Source of the DNA: Hemibagrus wyckioides
Taxonomy: Eukaryota; Chordata; Actinopteri; Siluriformes; Bagridae
DNA length: 64,000 nt
Direction: 5' to 3'
Assembly (NCBI RefSeq): GCF_019097595.1
Contig: NC_080735.1
Span: forward strand, 16,366,417-16,430,416
Shown: positions 45,131-58,469 of the stretch, in pieces
Layout of the letters: each line of letters begins with the position of its first letter
Numbering within the stretch: the first letter of the stretch is position 1
Notes under the pieces: generated by a model
What the model was told of the DNA's origin: nothing
Databases searched by the model: none
What the model saw: only the letters and a program-made list of their open reading frames with translations
Program-made: the position numbers and the translations under genes

Positions 45131-46248
45131 CAGAGGTGGACAAAGTACACAACTTCCTACTTGTCAAACATTACTCCATTACAAGTAAAAGTGGTAAAGA
45201 CAGATTTTTACTTAAGTTAAAGTACAGAAGTACTTGGTTTTAAAAGTACTTAAGTATCAAAAGTAAAAAGTAAATGTAGCTACACACACACATCATAAAC
45301 AAAGCATTTTATATTTTATTCATTTTTAATTATTCAATATAATTTACTATTCGCATTTTATATGTTATATATATTTCCACATTTCATTTACACCGTTTTA
45401 ATATGCATTTTCACCGTTCTCAAGGCTCCTCCCTCCTGCGTGCAATGCGTTGTGGGCAATCTTACCTGTTAGACTGTGCGTCGTTCTGCACTTCGAATTT
45501 CTACCGGAAGTAGTAGACCATCTGGGAATTTTTGGAATACTCTTTTCAGCATACTACGATTTGGGGCATACAAATTCTATTTTCGAATACTTTTTAGGAC
45601 AGAGTATGAGAATTTGGACGCAGCATACGTTTTTGCGTGTTGACTAACATCATTACCAGTGCGTTGGTGGTGTATATGCAAAGCTATGGCAACTAGGCAA
45701 ACAAATACATTAAAAAAAACATTTGCCTTACCATACACACTTCATGGCACAGGCAATATCCACTACCAAAAATTAAAAGTATACATACCTCAATATGCTT
45801 CTGTAGGTTGGATGGAGAGTTTTTGTAGGCTGCGATGTGGTTTGTTTTTGGTAAACAAAGCAAACATTTAAAACGAAAAGAATCTTTACTCTTTTCTAAA
45901 AACTGGAACATACTGTCTAAGTAAGGCCATGGATGCACTGATGATCTGTCTTCGTCCATTTTTGCCACCATTTGATCAGAGTTCAAAAAATGATGGAAAA
46001 CCACTGCTTCACGACACGTGACGCTACAAGAGTGAAAAAAAAATCATCCTCTGATTAATGTAAATACTTTATACTCAATGCCCTTGACAGAAATGTAGTG
46101 GAGTAAAAAGTACAATATTTGTCTTTCTGTAGTGAAGTTAAAGTAACAAGTTTCCAGAAAAAATAATACTCAAGTAAAGTACAGATACTCAAAAAGTGTA
46201 CTTAAGTACAGTACTTAAGTAAATGTACTTCGTTACTGTCCACCTCTG
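45131..46248 (-). mobile_element. hAT transposon, 1118 bp, with 8-bp TSD
   Basis: TIR CAGAGGTGGACA at the left and TGTCCACCTCTG at the right, flanked on both sides by ATATCCAA (45123-45130 and 46249-46256). An 8-bp duplication is the hallmark of hAT elements. Subterminal GTACTTAAGTAC-type palindromes occur at both ends, as expected of transposase-binding sites. Most of the transposase is missing. A BED-finger exon remains (next entry). 45420-45650 resembles a separate fish MITE (GGAAGTAGTAGACCATCTGG), possibly nested here. Confidence 0.92.
45789..46004 (-). pseudogene. hAT transposase BED zinc-finger exon remnant
   Basis: On the minus strand the frame reads LDSMFQFLEKSKDSFRFKCL, with KCLLC as the CxxC pair, then NSPSNLQKHIE. 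This matches the first half of a BED-type zinc finger of hAT transposases. Directly after the GAG of HIE is GTATGT, a good splice donor, where hAT finger exons typically stop before the final His. No downstream catalytic (RNase H-like) or dimerisation domain is found within the element, so it is a non-autonomous remnant. Confidence 0.65.
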
Positions 46249-46536
46249 ATATCCAACCCATTTCTGGTCTCTGAGATGCTCCGAGTGCTCGTTCATCTAA
46301 AAAACAGCTCATCTTCAACCAGCAAAATTCTGTGTAAGGTTCTCCAACAGAGGGAAAAACACTTGTTTAAAACACACTGAAAGCCAACAGACTCGTTTTA
46401 TTTCAGACTTGTGGACTCAAAATAATAAAATCTGAACAGGAATTAAAAAGAAAAATAAAGTACTAGTCACATTGGGTTAGTTTATGAGGTAATTATTTGT
46501 AATAGTATGTACTGTACTGATACCATGTACCATATA

Positions 46537-47013
46537 CACTGTATTGCATTGTAGGTTTAGGACACTCCTCCAAATCATTGAATTCAGGTGTTGTTTTTCA
46601 GGGGTTGGGCTCGGCCCCTTAGTGAAAGGAACTCTTAATGCTTCAGCTTCATACTGTACCAAGACATTTTGGACAATTTCATGCTTTGTGTGAACAGTTT
46701 AGGGATGACCCCTTCCTGTTCCAACATGACTGCACACCAGTGACCAAAGCAACGTCCATAAAGACATGGATGAGTGAGTTTGGTGTGGAGGAACATCACA
46801 GACTCCTGACCTCAACCTGATAGAACACCTTTGGGATGAATTAGAGCAGAGACTGTGGGCCAGCCCTTCTCGTCCAACATCAGTGCCTGACCACACAAAT
46901 GTGTTTCTAGAGAAATGGTCGACCTTTCCCATAAACACACTCCTAAACCTTGTGGAAAGCCTTCCCAGAAGAGTTGAAGCTGTTATAGCTGCAAAGGGCG
47001 GAACAACTCCATA
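46537..47013 (+). mobile_element. Tc1/mariner fragment, second family
   Basis: Left end CACTGTATTGCATTG after TA, matching the fold-back element at 41040. The 3' half encodes PSRPTSVPDHTN, then LVESLPRRVEAVIAAKGGTT, the C-terminal part of a Tc1-type transposase, including the segment after the last catalytic acid. The middle is deleted (the join is near AACCTGATAGAACACCTTTG) and the right TIR is absent. Confidence 0.85.
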
Positions 47014-47566
47014 TTACCTTTATGTGCATGTAAAGGCAGACGTTCCAAAACGTAAAGGCAGCAACACAAAATTCACCCGAGTCCATGCACAAATGTCCAT
47101 AAGTCCAAGTCTAAACAAAATGGGATATTTATTATATACAGTTATTCCGTCTGAATAAACTAAAAGTGTCGCGTTTTTCCATTTCGGGTCAATTGCAGTT
47201 CACTGGCTTATCTTTTACATTCATCAGTTTCTACAACCAGAATTTGGTCAAAAAAAAAAAAATCAATCATTTAATGTACATTCATTATTCATCAGCTAAA
47301 ATTCAGTAATGGTGTTAGCAGGCGTTGGAACACATTAACATATTTACTGACCTGAATTTCCTAACGCATTTACATGAGGTTAAACAAAGTCTTCGTTTTT
47401 TAACAGCTGTCGAGGAGCGTGAAGAGTACAGATCTTTTTTTATTTATTTTTTTCTTTTGTTTTGATTGAGTGGCTATTAGCAGACCTTAGCTTATTATCT
47501 CAATAATGGAAGCGAATGAGGAGAGGGCCTTGTGCTAATGAAGTGCATCCCTGGTAATTAATTACA

Positions 47567-47604
<38 letters not shown>

Positions 47605-48600
47605 GCTACATAATTGAAATATGGCATGGACTGTGTTTTTAGGTGACTAAATCTCATATTTGCAGCAGCTTGAGAACCAGACGATGGTTTAATTTGTCGA
47701 GAGAATTATGTTCGGAATTACGAAGCCGTGCAACAGATAAGGGAAAAGCAGCTTTACGGAAAGGAAGACAAACAGACAGGCTGGAATTTAAAGCCCACTG
47801 AGAAAGAGAGAGAGAGATGCAAAAACAAGATGTTTACCATAAAAAATAAAAACGTCAGCTTAAACAAATATGAATTTGTTCTCGCTAAACTTTTTCGCTA
47901 GTAAAGCTTGAAGTCGCTGCCGTTGCCATGGTGAGGTTTTTGCCTGAGGACAAGGAGTCTCCGATATCAGTGTAGGTTATATCTTTACTGGAAAGAAATA
48001 AGAACAGAGAGCTTTCTCGTTTCTCTGGAACATAACAAGCTGCTCCCCCCCCATTAGCTTTAATAGAGAATTAAAAAAATAAATAAAGAGGCTAATACAA
48101 AACTAGTAGCTTCTATAACATTAGCTAGCTTGTTTTCCTAATAAAGTGGCCAGGGAGTGTATAATCAAATTATTTCTAAGCTGTTAAAAAGCTGCAAGAT
48201 TTTCTTTCCCCTCGTTCTCTTGCCATCCGTTTACAGATTTTTCTTTTAAGGTGTGAAATAAGCCTTCAGTCCAAAAAAAAAGTCAGCGTTTTCCCAGTAG
48301 TCCAGATGTGACAGCTGGCTGTTCCTGTTGAAGTGTGCTCCTATTTCCCACTAGATATTGTTCAAAACATCCATAACAGTATTTCAAGCAGGAACAAAGC
48401 CGTACTCTGCCTTGTTCTTGTGATATATTCATATTTTTGAGTTTGGGTTTTTTTTTTATTTTTTATTACCTTATCCGACTGCTGACACCCATGCAGATTT
48501 TTTTTTTTTTCATATCAACAACAGAATATTTTCACATCAAGGCTATAATGCTGCACACCGCTGTGGAGTGCCTTGTACTGTGCTAAGCTTCTTCATGATG
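47014..48600. other. Intron 2 sequence, little repetitive
   Basis: (GA)n at 47570-47601, T tracts near 48440-48470 and 48498-48510. 47480-47960 is otherwise repeat-poor and balanced. No gene recognised. Confidence 0.35.
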
Positions 48601-49085
48601 AACTCTTCCGGAAATGGACTTAATGGGACACTTTTTAATCAGTATAATCAAATGATTTGAGTCTGATATAAAAGGAGTCAGGAGTCTGTCGGCTTTCGGT
48701 GTGTTTTAGACGTGTGTTTTTCCCTCTGTTGGAGAACCTTATACTGAATTTTTACTGGTTGGAGATGAAATTTGAGCTGCTTTTTTAATGAACAAACACT
48801 CGGAGAACATCTCAGAGAACAGGAATGGGTTTGATATCAACATTTACTCTGAAGATACAAACATTTGTGTGGGAAAAATGAACCGTTTCTATGAATATAT
48901 TGCCTCTAGTAGTCTAGATAAAACAGAAATACTTATAAAACACTACAAAAAGCTCTGAGTGTCTACTTTCATACCAGCTTCATATGAACCTCCACTGTGG
49001 AGTGAGACATGATAAAGACATTCAATGCTGAACTTGGACACAACCAAACAGGAGCAAACTCCATTTTGAGGTTAAAGTGAGCCGG
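48601..49085 (+). mobile_element. Unnamed repeat U, copy 6 (most complete)
   Basis: About 485 bp from AATGGACTTAATGGGACACT to AGGAGCAAACTCCATTTTGA, without internal simple repeats, and so the best reference for the family. It contains no long frame, no obvious terminal inverted repeat and no tRNA-like head. Confidence 0.75.
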
Positions 49086-49558
49086 TGCAAGAAGTACTCA
49101 AGAATCTGTGATGGTGTAATGACCAATCCTTCCAGTCAGTGGCTTGTCTAAAACTATTAATGTTCCCACACTGAGGCTCTTGGGAAACACCTACAGCATG
49201 ATGCAAGTCCTGTGAGGAGGATAGTAAGCAGCCCTACATGATCTGAGTGTGATATGATGATGATGTTAATAATGGAAGGTGTTTCTGAAGAGCGTGATAA
49301 GATGAGGGATGAGTAATGGATAGAGTGTGATGTAGAGTGTGTGTGTATACACTCGTTAATGCTGCAGCTGCAGGAAGGAGCCAAGAACTTGACTCATTTG
49401 TTTGCGAGTGATGGATGTTCCTCAGGTGTTCTTGTGCAGAGAATAAATCCATGTGGCTTTACTAATATACGAGCGATTCATTTATTTGGTTGAAGTGCAG
49501 TGTTTATCATATCAAGTTCTTTATCAAACTCAACCCCTTTTCTGCCTTCTTCCTGCAG
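49086..49558. other. 3' end of intron 2
   Basis: Unique-looking sequence leading to the exon 3 acceptor (TTTTCTGCCTTCTTCCTGCAG region). No repeats recognised. Confidence 0.5.
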
Positions 49559-50219
49559 TGGGACGCCATCACAGAGATGGACGAGCAGAACCGACCCATC
49601 CACACCTTCCAGGTGTGCCACGTCATGGAGCCGAACCAAAACAACTGGCTGCGCTCGAGCTGGATCGCGCGACAGGAGGCTCAGAGGATCTATGTGGAGC
49701 TGCGCTTCACGTTGCGCGACTGCAACAGCATCCCGTGGGTATCAGGTACCTGCAAAGAGACCTTCAACCTGCACTACCTGGAGACGGACGAGCCTCACAG
49801 CCACTTCCGTCCCTCTGACTACGCCAAGATAGACACAATCGCGGCCGACGAAAGCTTCACGCAGACGGATGTGGGGGAACGAGTTCTCCGGCTGAACACG
49901 GAGGTGCGAGAGCTAGGGCCCGTACGCACCAAAGGCTTCTACCTAGGCTTCCAGGACGTGGGGGCATGCATCGCCCTGCTCTCTGTGCGGGTCTACTACA
50001 AGAAGTGTCCGTCCACTCTGAGGAACCTGGCCGCCTTCCCTGACACGGTGCCTCGTGTCCACTCATCTGCTCTGGTGGAGGTGAGGGGAGCCTGTGTGCT
50101 GAACGCCGAAGAGCGAGACACGCCACGGCTGTACTGTAGCGCTGACGGGGACTGGCTCGTCCCACTGGGAAGGTGTGTGTGCAGCGTCGGCTATGAAGAG
50201 ACCGACGGCCTCTGTCTGG
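49559..50219 (+). CDS. epha6: EPHA6 exon 3: ligand-binding domain and start of Cys-rich region
   Basis: 661 bp (220 codons plus one base), close to the usual size of EphA exon 3. Encodes residues 49-268. [59 protein letters not shown] and [20 protein letters not shown] are ligand-binding domain signatures. Cysteines 68/185 and 103/113 match the two conserved disulfides. From KKCP (198) the cysteine-rich module begins, with PDTVPRV, AEERDTP and [14 protein letters not shown] closest to EPHA6. The domain binds GPI-anchored ephrin-A ligands at the cell surface in axon guidance and cell positioning. The exon is much richer in G and C than its introns, has no stop or frameshift, and ends in phase 1 before GTGAGT. 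Confidence 0.95.
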
Positions 50220-50284
50220 GTGAGTCTTTCTCTCTCAATCTCTCTTTCTCTGTTTATTTCTCTTTATTTTTTATTTACTTATCA

Positions 50285-51129
50285 AAGGTTTGCTAACAAA
50301 CCCTCCATTTTGGTGATGTTAGGTATGTAAAATTCTTCCTCATTAGATATTACTGCAGGAAAATCAGGAGTGTTATTGGTCAATGTTGTAGAGTCCCTCA
50401 TCAGTGCTGAGGGTGAAGTTGGTTTGAAGTTTAGTTGCATGACAAAACTGTTAATTCCGGTAAATTCTGCTGAAAAGACCCTGTCCAGAACCAGCTTAGT
50501 TTGTTTATCGGCACCATTGATTTTTCCACGGTGTTACCAGGGCAACCAAAAGATGACAAACCAGACGTCATAACCAGACGATAACGATAGAGTTGGAACT
50601 TTTATGTAGTAAACACAACCAGCAGAACTCTAATATATTCAGTAGCACTTCCTCTGCGTGGGTGAGCATGTCACAGTGTTTCCTGTAATTATACCCCTTC
50701 GCTCTTCCTCTTCCTCTCACACTGTTGTGTCTGACTGAGCACATCCTAACATCTGTTTGCCTCCACATTCTGCCTAACTGTGCCGAGGATTCATTAGTGC
50801 ACAGAAGTGTGGAGAAGTCCCAGTTTTGGGTCGACTCGACAGCAGACAAGGTTTGGACACGTGTGCAGCGATCGAACGCTACAGCCGAGTTCCTCTGTAC
50901 GGATTAGGACAGCGGTGATTAAGACATCAGTGGCTGTGGCCTGGTTTTTGTGCCGCCTCAGCCCGTGGGGAGACTTTTCCGTACATGTGACAGAATATGA
51001 AATGGAAGTGGGAATATCCGCCATCATTACAGCTTCCTCATCATCATAACAGAGCAATTCTGTGATTAGGAAAGTACTTCAGAGGTTCTGCGGCATGAGA
51101 GCTGCTTTCTGTCTCGTCTGTGGCGTCTC

Positions 51130-51166
<37 letters not shown>

Positions 51167-51845
51167 TCTTCTCTCTTCAGCCGTGTGTTGATATCGACCT
51201 CTTTTCTCCATTACCCTTTCTCTTTCACAAACACTTTTTGTGATGCAGCCTAAGACTTGCCTATGATGGTAGATCGACTCAGATATGATTCACGCTTACA
51301 GACAGGGAGTGTATGCATAATGTAAAAAGCGGTGGCGAGAGGCAGGACCGTCCTCCTCGTCTTTCTCCTTCTATTCTACCCCATCCCTGCATACACTGCC
51401 GCTGCGCCGCTCTGCACTGCACTGCGATCTGTGCGAGCAGATCACGCCTCCGATTAGGACTGCAGTCGTGCCCGCACCTGTCAAAGCCTTCGTCAAAGAG
51501 GGCCGGCATCGGGGAGGCTCCTGCTGCAAAGTGAATCTTTAAGTAGCTCTCTCTTTCACTCTCTCTCTTGCCCTTCCAGCACTAGCCTTGCACTCAGCTT
51601 TTCCCCGATGCACTGCTTCTCTGTTTCCGTGTCTTTCTTACGCCCCTGAACACAACCAAGGGGTTTAAATGCTTAACTCCACTAGGATATCTGGTGCTTG
51701 AGCCAAACACAGGAAAGGAAAGATATCTCTACCAAGTGATAGCTAACAATTCTACTGAACTAGCTAACTCTCCCCTATAAGCTACCACCTGTGGAGTGGG
51801 AATGATGCTAACCAGGACTAATAACTGCAATCAGCCCTCTTCCGC
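50285..51845. other. Intron 3 sequence, repeat-poor
   Basis: Only a (TC)n tract at 51136-51164 and short TC runs near 51550. 50700-51060 and 51290-51540 are balanced with CpGs and no repeat signature. No gene recognised. Confidence 0.4.
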
Positions 51846-51848
51846 ATA

Positions 51849-52397
<549 letters not shown>

Positions 52398-52399
52398 TT

Positions 52400-53112
52400 T
52401 GTGAGCTCCTAGATGCTCGTGATTGTCGCTAGTGTCACTTTGATTGACAGGGGACAGGCACGTCATGTTCTAAAAACAGATAGCTGTGTCATTGTCAGGA
52501 TTTGAAATCGTGATCCCCCAGTAACATATTTTGTTGTTCAAGATGTTAGATCTGTCACAACCGTGAGACGAAGGTGGATGCAGACAACCAACCAAAACTG
52601 TAAACAAAAAACAAGACTATGAGCAAGGGTGTGGCACAAACATGACAACAACAACAAAAGCTTCACAAAGAAACCAGAACTCATAGTGTGTTAAAGTCAT
52701 GTGGGAAATATCGTAATTACGAGTGGGAAACGCTCGGAGTGTCCCCAGAAACATGGAGGAATTAACAGACACAGCATCTCTATTGTACTTGACTGGAAAT
52801 TTGATGAAACTGGTGAAAATGTCTCGCACCAGAACGATTCTAGTTCTTTTTGGTTTGGTTTGTGAGTCAAATTACTGAAAAACAAGGTTATGGTCATGGT
52901 CATGTGACTTGTCAGAGCTGATGGGTACTATACAGTAGTTGATTAAAATTTCAGAATAATCTAGAATTAAAAAGAGATCATGTTTTAATGAGGTAAAGCT
53001 GGAGATTTGTCCCTAGTCCAGTGCAGGAGATTACAGGGACTGTGTTTTCACCAGTTAATCCAAGGGGGAGAAATAACCGTGTTGTCCACTCGTGTTTGTG
53101 TTTGTGGTTTTG
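52400..53112. other. Intron 3 sequence, nothing recognised
   Basis: 52556-52650 resembles dispersed-repeat wording like that at 28690. Otherwise nothing is recognised. Confidence 0.3.
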
Positions 53113-53575
53113 TCATTGTTTCTCTCTGACCGCTAGAATTTTCTTGTTAGCAAAGTTCCAGTCCACATGAATTGTAATGTCAGTCAGCATTCTGTCTTCC
53201 TCGATGAGAAGAATCCAACTTTGTTCCACTGTGCTCGAGTACAGAGGCGCTGGAGGAAACTCTGACTCGTATTCTCTGAGGCTGGAATCACAGAAGACAC
53301 GATCCTGGTACATCACCAACAGCAGTGTCGGCTTTCTACAGGCTGACAAAATGGAACACGAGCATCTTGATCTTTCATTGTGTCTGTGACACTGTCACCC
53401 TGTACCAGAAAGCGCCGGAAGGCTCTGTGCCCATCAATACTAAAGATATTGCAGAAATATTTAGCAGACTTTTTGGCAGACGGCCTTCGGACACGCATCC
53501 TGATCTTGTTATAAGTGGAACTCTCGCGGCGTCCTCACCCTCACCTTTTCTTCCTAATGTGTGATTGTACACTTC
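53113..53575. other. Unidentified segment with coding-like composition
   Basis: Higher GC than the surroundings and open on the minus strand in successive frames. 53113-53349 (minus) gives SSLREYESEFPPAPLYSSTV, then QSWILLIEEDRMLTDITIHV and DWNFANKK, which reads like globular protein. I do not recognise a family. It could be a pseudogene or transposon-derived fragment. No splice or start evidence. Confidence 0.25.
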
Positions 53576-53576
53576 A

Positions 53577-53577
<1 letters not shown>

Positions 53578-53630
<53 letters not shown>

Positions 53631-53908
53631 ATCTATCGCTCCCTCAACTTTTGTGTTAAGATTTGGTAAATGTACCTCATTTTCCCCTTCAGCAAATCAT
53701 TCATGATCCCTAGTGCACTGTGAACAGGGGCGGAGTCATCCAGAAAGAGACCACGCCCACCGTGATGTTAATGTATCGTCACAGGATAAAGATGATCGGT
53801 CATAAGCACTTAATTTGTCACCAGGCTGTACATATAATTGCCCAGATAATGTCTCTAAAGCTTTTAATCTGTCACCCACCCTCTCTCTCTCTCTCTCGCT
53901 CTCTCTCG

Positions 53909-53940
<32 letters not shown>
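53578..53940. repeat. TC microsatellites
   Basis: (TC)n at 53579-53624 and 53881-53940 (with CGCTC interruptions), separated by 250 bp of sequence with no recognised feature. Confidence 0.92.
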
Positions 53941-53942
<2 letters not shown>

Positions 53943-54254
53943 GCTGTACTCCTGACTGCCGCCTCCTCCTGCCACTTCGGCCCTTTAGGGCAAGTTTTTT
54001 TTTCCCACTCACACTTTTAAAGAGCTTTTCTGTTTTGCTTTGGTTCGGAATCTGTTTTCGAGTCGTTCATCTGAAAAGACACGATAGATGAAGCTGTCAC
54101 AATTCTTTATAGGCGCGTCGTCTTACAAGCCTGGCTGGTCATCTTTCTGTGTCTGTCACTAATGCTAGCTTTAACACAGAGCTTTATAGCTGTCCAATTC
54201 TAGTCAAAGATTCACAGCACTCCAATATTTTCACGAGACAAAAAACACAATTAA

Positions 54255-54442
<188 letters not shown>

Positions 54443-54453
54443 TATTTGTATAT

Positions 54454-54900
<447 letters not shown>

Positions 54901-55104
54901 ATCCTAACACAATCCTAAGTTTTATTCCTGTAGTGATTGATTATTAAACATTCCCATGTTCCCCTGCAGCTAAACGGTGACATATCTATTTAAAAGGAAA
55001 CACAGCTGTTGAATAGCAGATGCTTTCTTTATATTATTGGTATCATTAGCATAACAAATCCTCAGTCTAGCTTCCTCCATATTTTGTTTATTTCAGCATT
55101 TCTG
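54901..55104. other. Intron 3 sequence, nothing recognised
   Basis: Short non-repetitive interval with no feature. Confidence 0.4.
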
Positions 55105-55144
55105 TCTGTCTGACTCTCTCTCTCTCTCTATCTGTCTGTCTGTC

Positions 55145-55230
<86 letters not shown>

Positions 55231-55268
55231 ACTCCCTTTCTCAGTCTCTCTCTCAGCCCCTCTTCTCC

Positions 55269-55346
<78 letters not shown>

Positions 55347-55383
55347 ACTCCCTTTCTCAGTCTCTCTCTCAGCCCCTCTTCTC

Positions 55384-55458
<75 letters not shown>

Positions 55459-55495
55459 ACTCCCTTTCTCAGTCTCTCTCTCAGCCCCTCTTCTC

Positions 55496-55587
<92 letters not shown>

Positions 55588-55588
55588 T
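55105..55588. repeat. Compound CTAT/TGTC/TC array with 112-116 bp units
   Basis: (CTAT)n at 55146-55229, then three repeats of a block ACTCCCTTTCTCAGTCTC, CAGCCCCTCTTCTCC, (TGTC)n, (TC)n, (CTAT)n starting at 55231, 55347 and 55459. Confidence 0.95.
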
Positions 55589-55590
55589 AA

Positions 55591-55619
55591 TTCTAAATTG
55601 TAATCTATTAAATGAGAGT

Positions 55620-55652
<33 letters not shown>

Positions 55653-56118
55653 TATAAATGTCCTGTTCTACAGATATCTCTGACCCAGATTAAAACTCAC
55701 ACATTTCTCACTTCTCTCTTCTTCTTCTTCTTCTACTTCCTCCTACCCATTACTCGTATTTTCGAGTAGCTCTTGACGTTTAGTGTTAATGTAATGTTGA
55801 GTTGTCAATAATCTCTCGGTGTATATTGTGTGTGTATAGCGCACTAAAGTGTACATGTGACAGAAAAAACCTGCCATTTGCACAGCGTGTGAGGAGCATG
55901 TCTGGCTTTATAGCGCACAAAGCCGCTTGTTATTTCCGCCGTCGTCTCGCCTCTATACCTGCGTTGTGGTATAATCTGCTCCGAGCTCAGACAGAGGAGA
56001 GTAAATATTGTTTTTACTGTATTGTATTTTAACAGGAGCTTAAGCACAAACAGGCCCAGGCTGTGCCGAGGATACAGTAGATTCTTTTTATGGACAATTT
56101 TGGATAGTTCCTCGTCTA
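55591..56118. other. Intron 3 sequence with CA tract
   Basis: (AC)n at 55622-55650 and (TTC)n near 55715. 55790-56110 is non-repetitive with no gene recognised. Confidence 0.4.
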
Positions 56119-56119
56119 T

Positions 56120-56516
56120 CTGTATATTTTCTGTAGCGGTTATCATGTACAGGGTCCAACCTGCCTGGAGTCTTTTACCAGGGATTTCTGGGACAGCCTG
56201 GACATCCATCACAGGCCACCAGGACACACACACGCACACACACACAATACGGACAATTTAGAGATGACAGTCAGCCTACAAGTCGTGTCTTTGGACTTTG
56301 GGAGGAAACCAGAGAACCTGTAGGAAACCCCTGCGGAGCAAACACACACACACGCACACACACACATACACACACATACACACACACACACAACACAGAC
56401 AATTTAGAGATGACAGCCAGCCTACAAGTCGTGTCTTTGGACTTTGGGAGGAAACCAGAGAACCTGGAGGAAACCCCTGCGGAGCAAACACACACACACA
56501 CACGCACACACATACA

Positions 56517-56547
<31 letters not shown>

Positions 56548-56671
56548 TACAGGCAATTTAGAGATGACAGTCAGCCTACAAGTCGTGTCTTTGGACTTTG
56601 GGAGGAAACCAGAGAACCTGGAGGAAACCCCTGCGGAGCAAACACACACACACACACGCACACACATACAG

Positions 56672-56731
<60 letters not shown>

Positions 56732-56862
56732 CAGGCAATTTAGAGATGACAGTCAGCCTACAAGTCGTGTCTTTGGACTTTGGGAGGAAACCAGAGAACC
56801 TGGAGGAAACCCCTGCGGAGCAAACACACACACACGCACACACACGCACACACACACATACA

Positions 56863-56901
<39 letters not shown>

Positions 56902-57625
56902 CAGGCAATTTAGAGATGACAGTCAGCCTACAAGTCGTGTCTTTGGACTTTGGGAGGAAACCAGAGAACCTGTAGGAAACCCCTGCGGAACAAACACACA
57001 CACACACAATACAGGCAATTTAGAGATGACAGTCAGCCTACAAGACGTGTCTTTGGACTTTGGGAGGAAACCCCTGAACAACAAACTAAACACACACACA
57101 CACACACATACATACACACACACACAATACGGGTGATTTAGAGATGACACTCAGTATGCAAGGGGTGTCTTTGGACTTTGGAAGGAAACCAGAGAACCTG
57201 GAGGAAACCCCTGCGGAGCAAACACACACACACGCACACACACACACATACACACACATACACACACATGCACACACACACTACAGGCAATTTAGAGATG
57301 ACAGTCAGCCTACAAGTCGTGTCTTTGGACTTTGGGAGGAAACCAGAGAACCTGTAGGAAACCCCTGCGGAACAAACACACACACACACAATACAGGCAA
57401 TTTAGAGATGACAGTCAGCCTACAAGACGTGTCTTTGGACTTTGGGAGGAAACCCCTGAACAACAAACTAAACACACACACACACATACACACACACACA
57501 CACACAATACGGGTGATTTAGAGATGACACTCAGTATGCAAGGGGTGTCTTTGGACTTTGGGAGGAAACCAGAGAACCTGGAGGAAACCCCTGCGGAACA
57601 AACTAAACCACACAGACAGAAGACC
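56120..57625 (-). repeat. Retroposon-derived minisatellite, ten units with CA spacers
   Basis: A reverse-strand retroposon (GGTCCAACCTGCCTGGAGTC, then GGCCACCAGGACACAC) has one internal segment amplified. TTTAGAGATGACAGTCAGCC begins units at 56257, 56403, 56557, 56739, 56909, 57019, 57137, 57291, 57401 and 57517. Each unit (AGTCGTGTCTTTGGACTTTG, AGGAAACCCCTGCGGA) is followed by a (CA)n spacer of varying length. Units 5-7 recur as units 8-10 at a 380-382 bp offset with the same private variants, so the last block is a recent triple-unit duplication. Confidence 0.95.
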
Positions 57626-57629
57626 CAGA

Positions 57630-58460
57630 ACCCCAGAGGTACGAGGTACTTTGCTAACCACTAAAGCCACCCATTCATCGATTACTTCAAATAGTTAACA
57701 TCAAACTCTTTTAAAACCATAAACACGTGTACAAGCCTGCATGCTCTGTAAAGACCCCTTGATCTTAGAGTTGGACAGGAAATGTAAATTGCCCATCTGG
57801 AGCAGAGCGATTATTCAAACTACAGTAGCATCGCTGCCCTCTGTGTATTTGTCCCAGCAGCCATTTGGCATCCGCGCGGGTCAGAGTTCAATCCTTCAAG
57901 TCGGGCCGAGCCGTACCTCTTCCCCATACGTGATGAAGAACTCTCCTTGAGTGAGAAAGTTAGTTCTTCATGGATTCGATTTTCCGTTCCATCTGGATGC
58001 CTGAATGTTGTGTTGTGCTCCAGTTAAACTTGCAGCTGTATTTGGCCTGGTTTCCTCAGCTCCCAACACAGGCTACCTCTCTAATTACTGTCATTTGTTA
58101 GATTCACAGCTAATTTACTTCGGATTGTTTCCCCAACTCTCGCTCGTACCCCCTGCTCTCCTTCCCTCTAATGCATACACACACACACACACATACACAG
58201 GCATCAGGCTTTTTAATTAAACAGTATGCTAAATGAAGCCGTCTTCATCAGAGACTCCTGACTTTAAGCCTGAGTAAAAATCGGCGCAGACTCCGAGTCC
58301 GGCTCAGACTCCGAGTCAGTGCAGCTTTAAGGCGACGTTTACTAAAAGCCTGGGTGTGTAAAAACACGTAAACACTGGATAACATGCTGGAGAAAAAGAT
58401 AACATCCAGACTGAAACGAGATCATCTGAAATTTTTACCTAACATTTAAAATACAGGAAG
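57630..58460. other. Intron 3 sequence, nothing recognised
   Basis: One (CA)n tract at 58177-58193. No gene recognised; short frames only. Confidence 0.4.
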
Positions 58461-58469
58461 TTGTTAATG

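Larger units (their letters stand above)
44936..46440 (-). mobile_element. Unnamed repeat U, copy 5, split by a hAT element
   Basis: The left part (44936-45130) has TGTCATGTCTCACTCCACAG and the right part (46249-46440) has TCTGAGATGCTCCGAGTGCT and GGTTCTCCAACAGAGGGAAA. Removing 45131-46248 plus one copy of ATATCCAA restores the continuous order seen in copy 1 at 24545-24876. Confidence 0.85.

Noticed and set aside
56250..57620. CRISPR-like regular repeat/spacer pattern
   Set aside because: Repeats are about 85 bp, spacers are (CA)n, and the genome is vertebrate; it is a retroposon-derived minisatellite.
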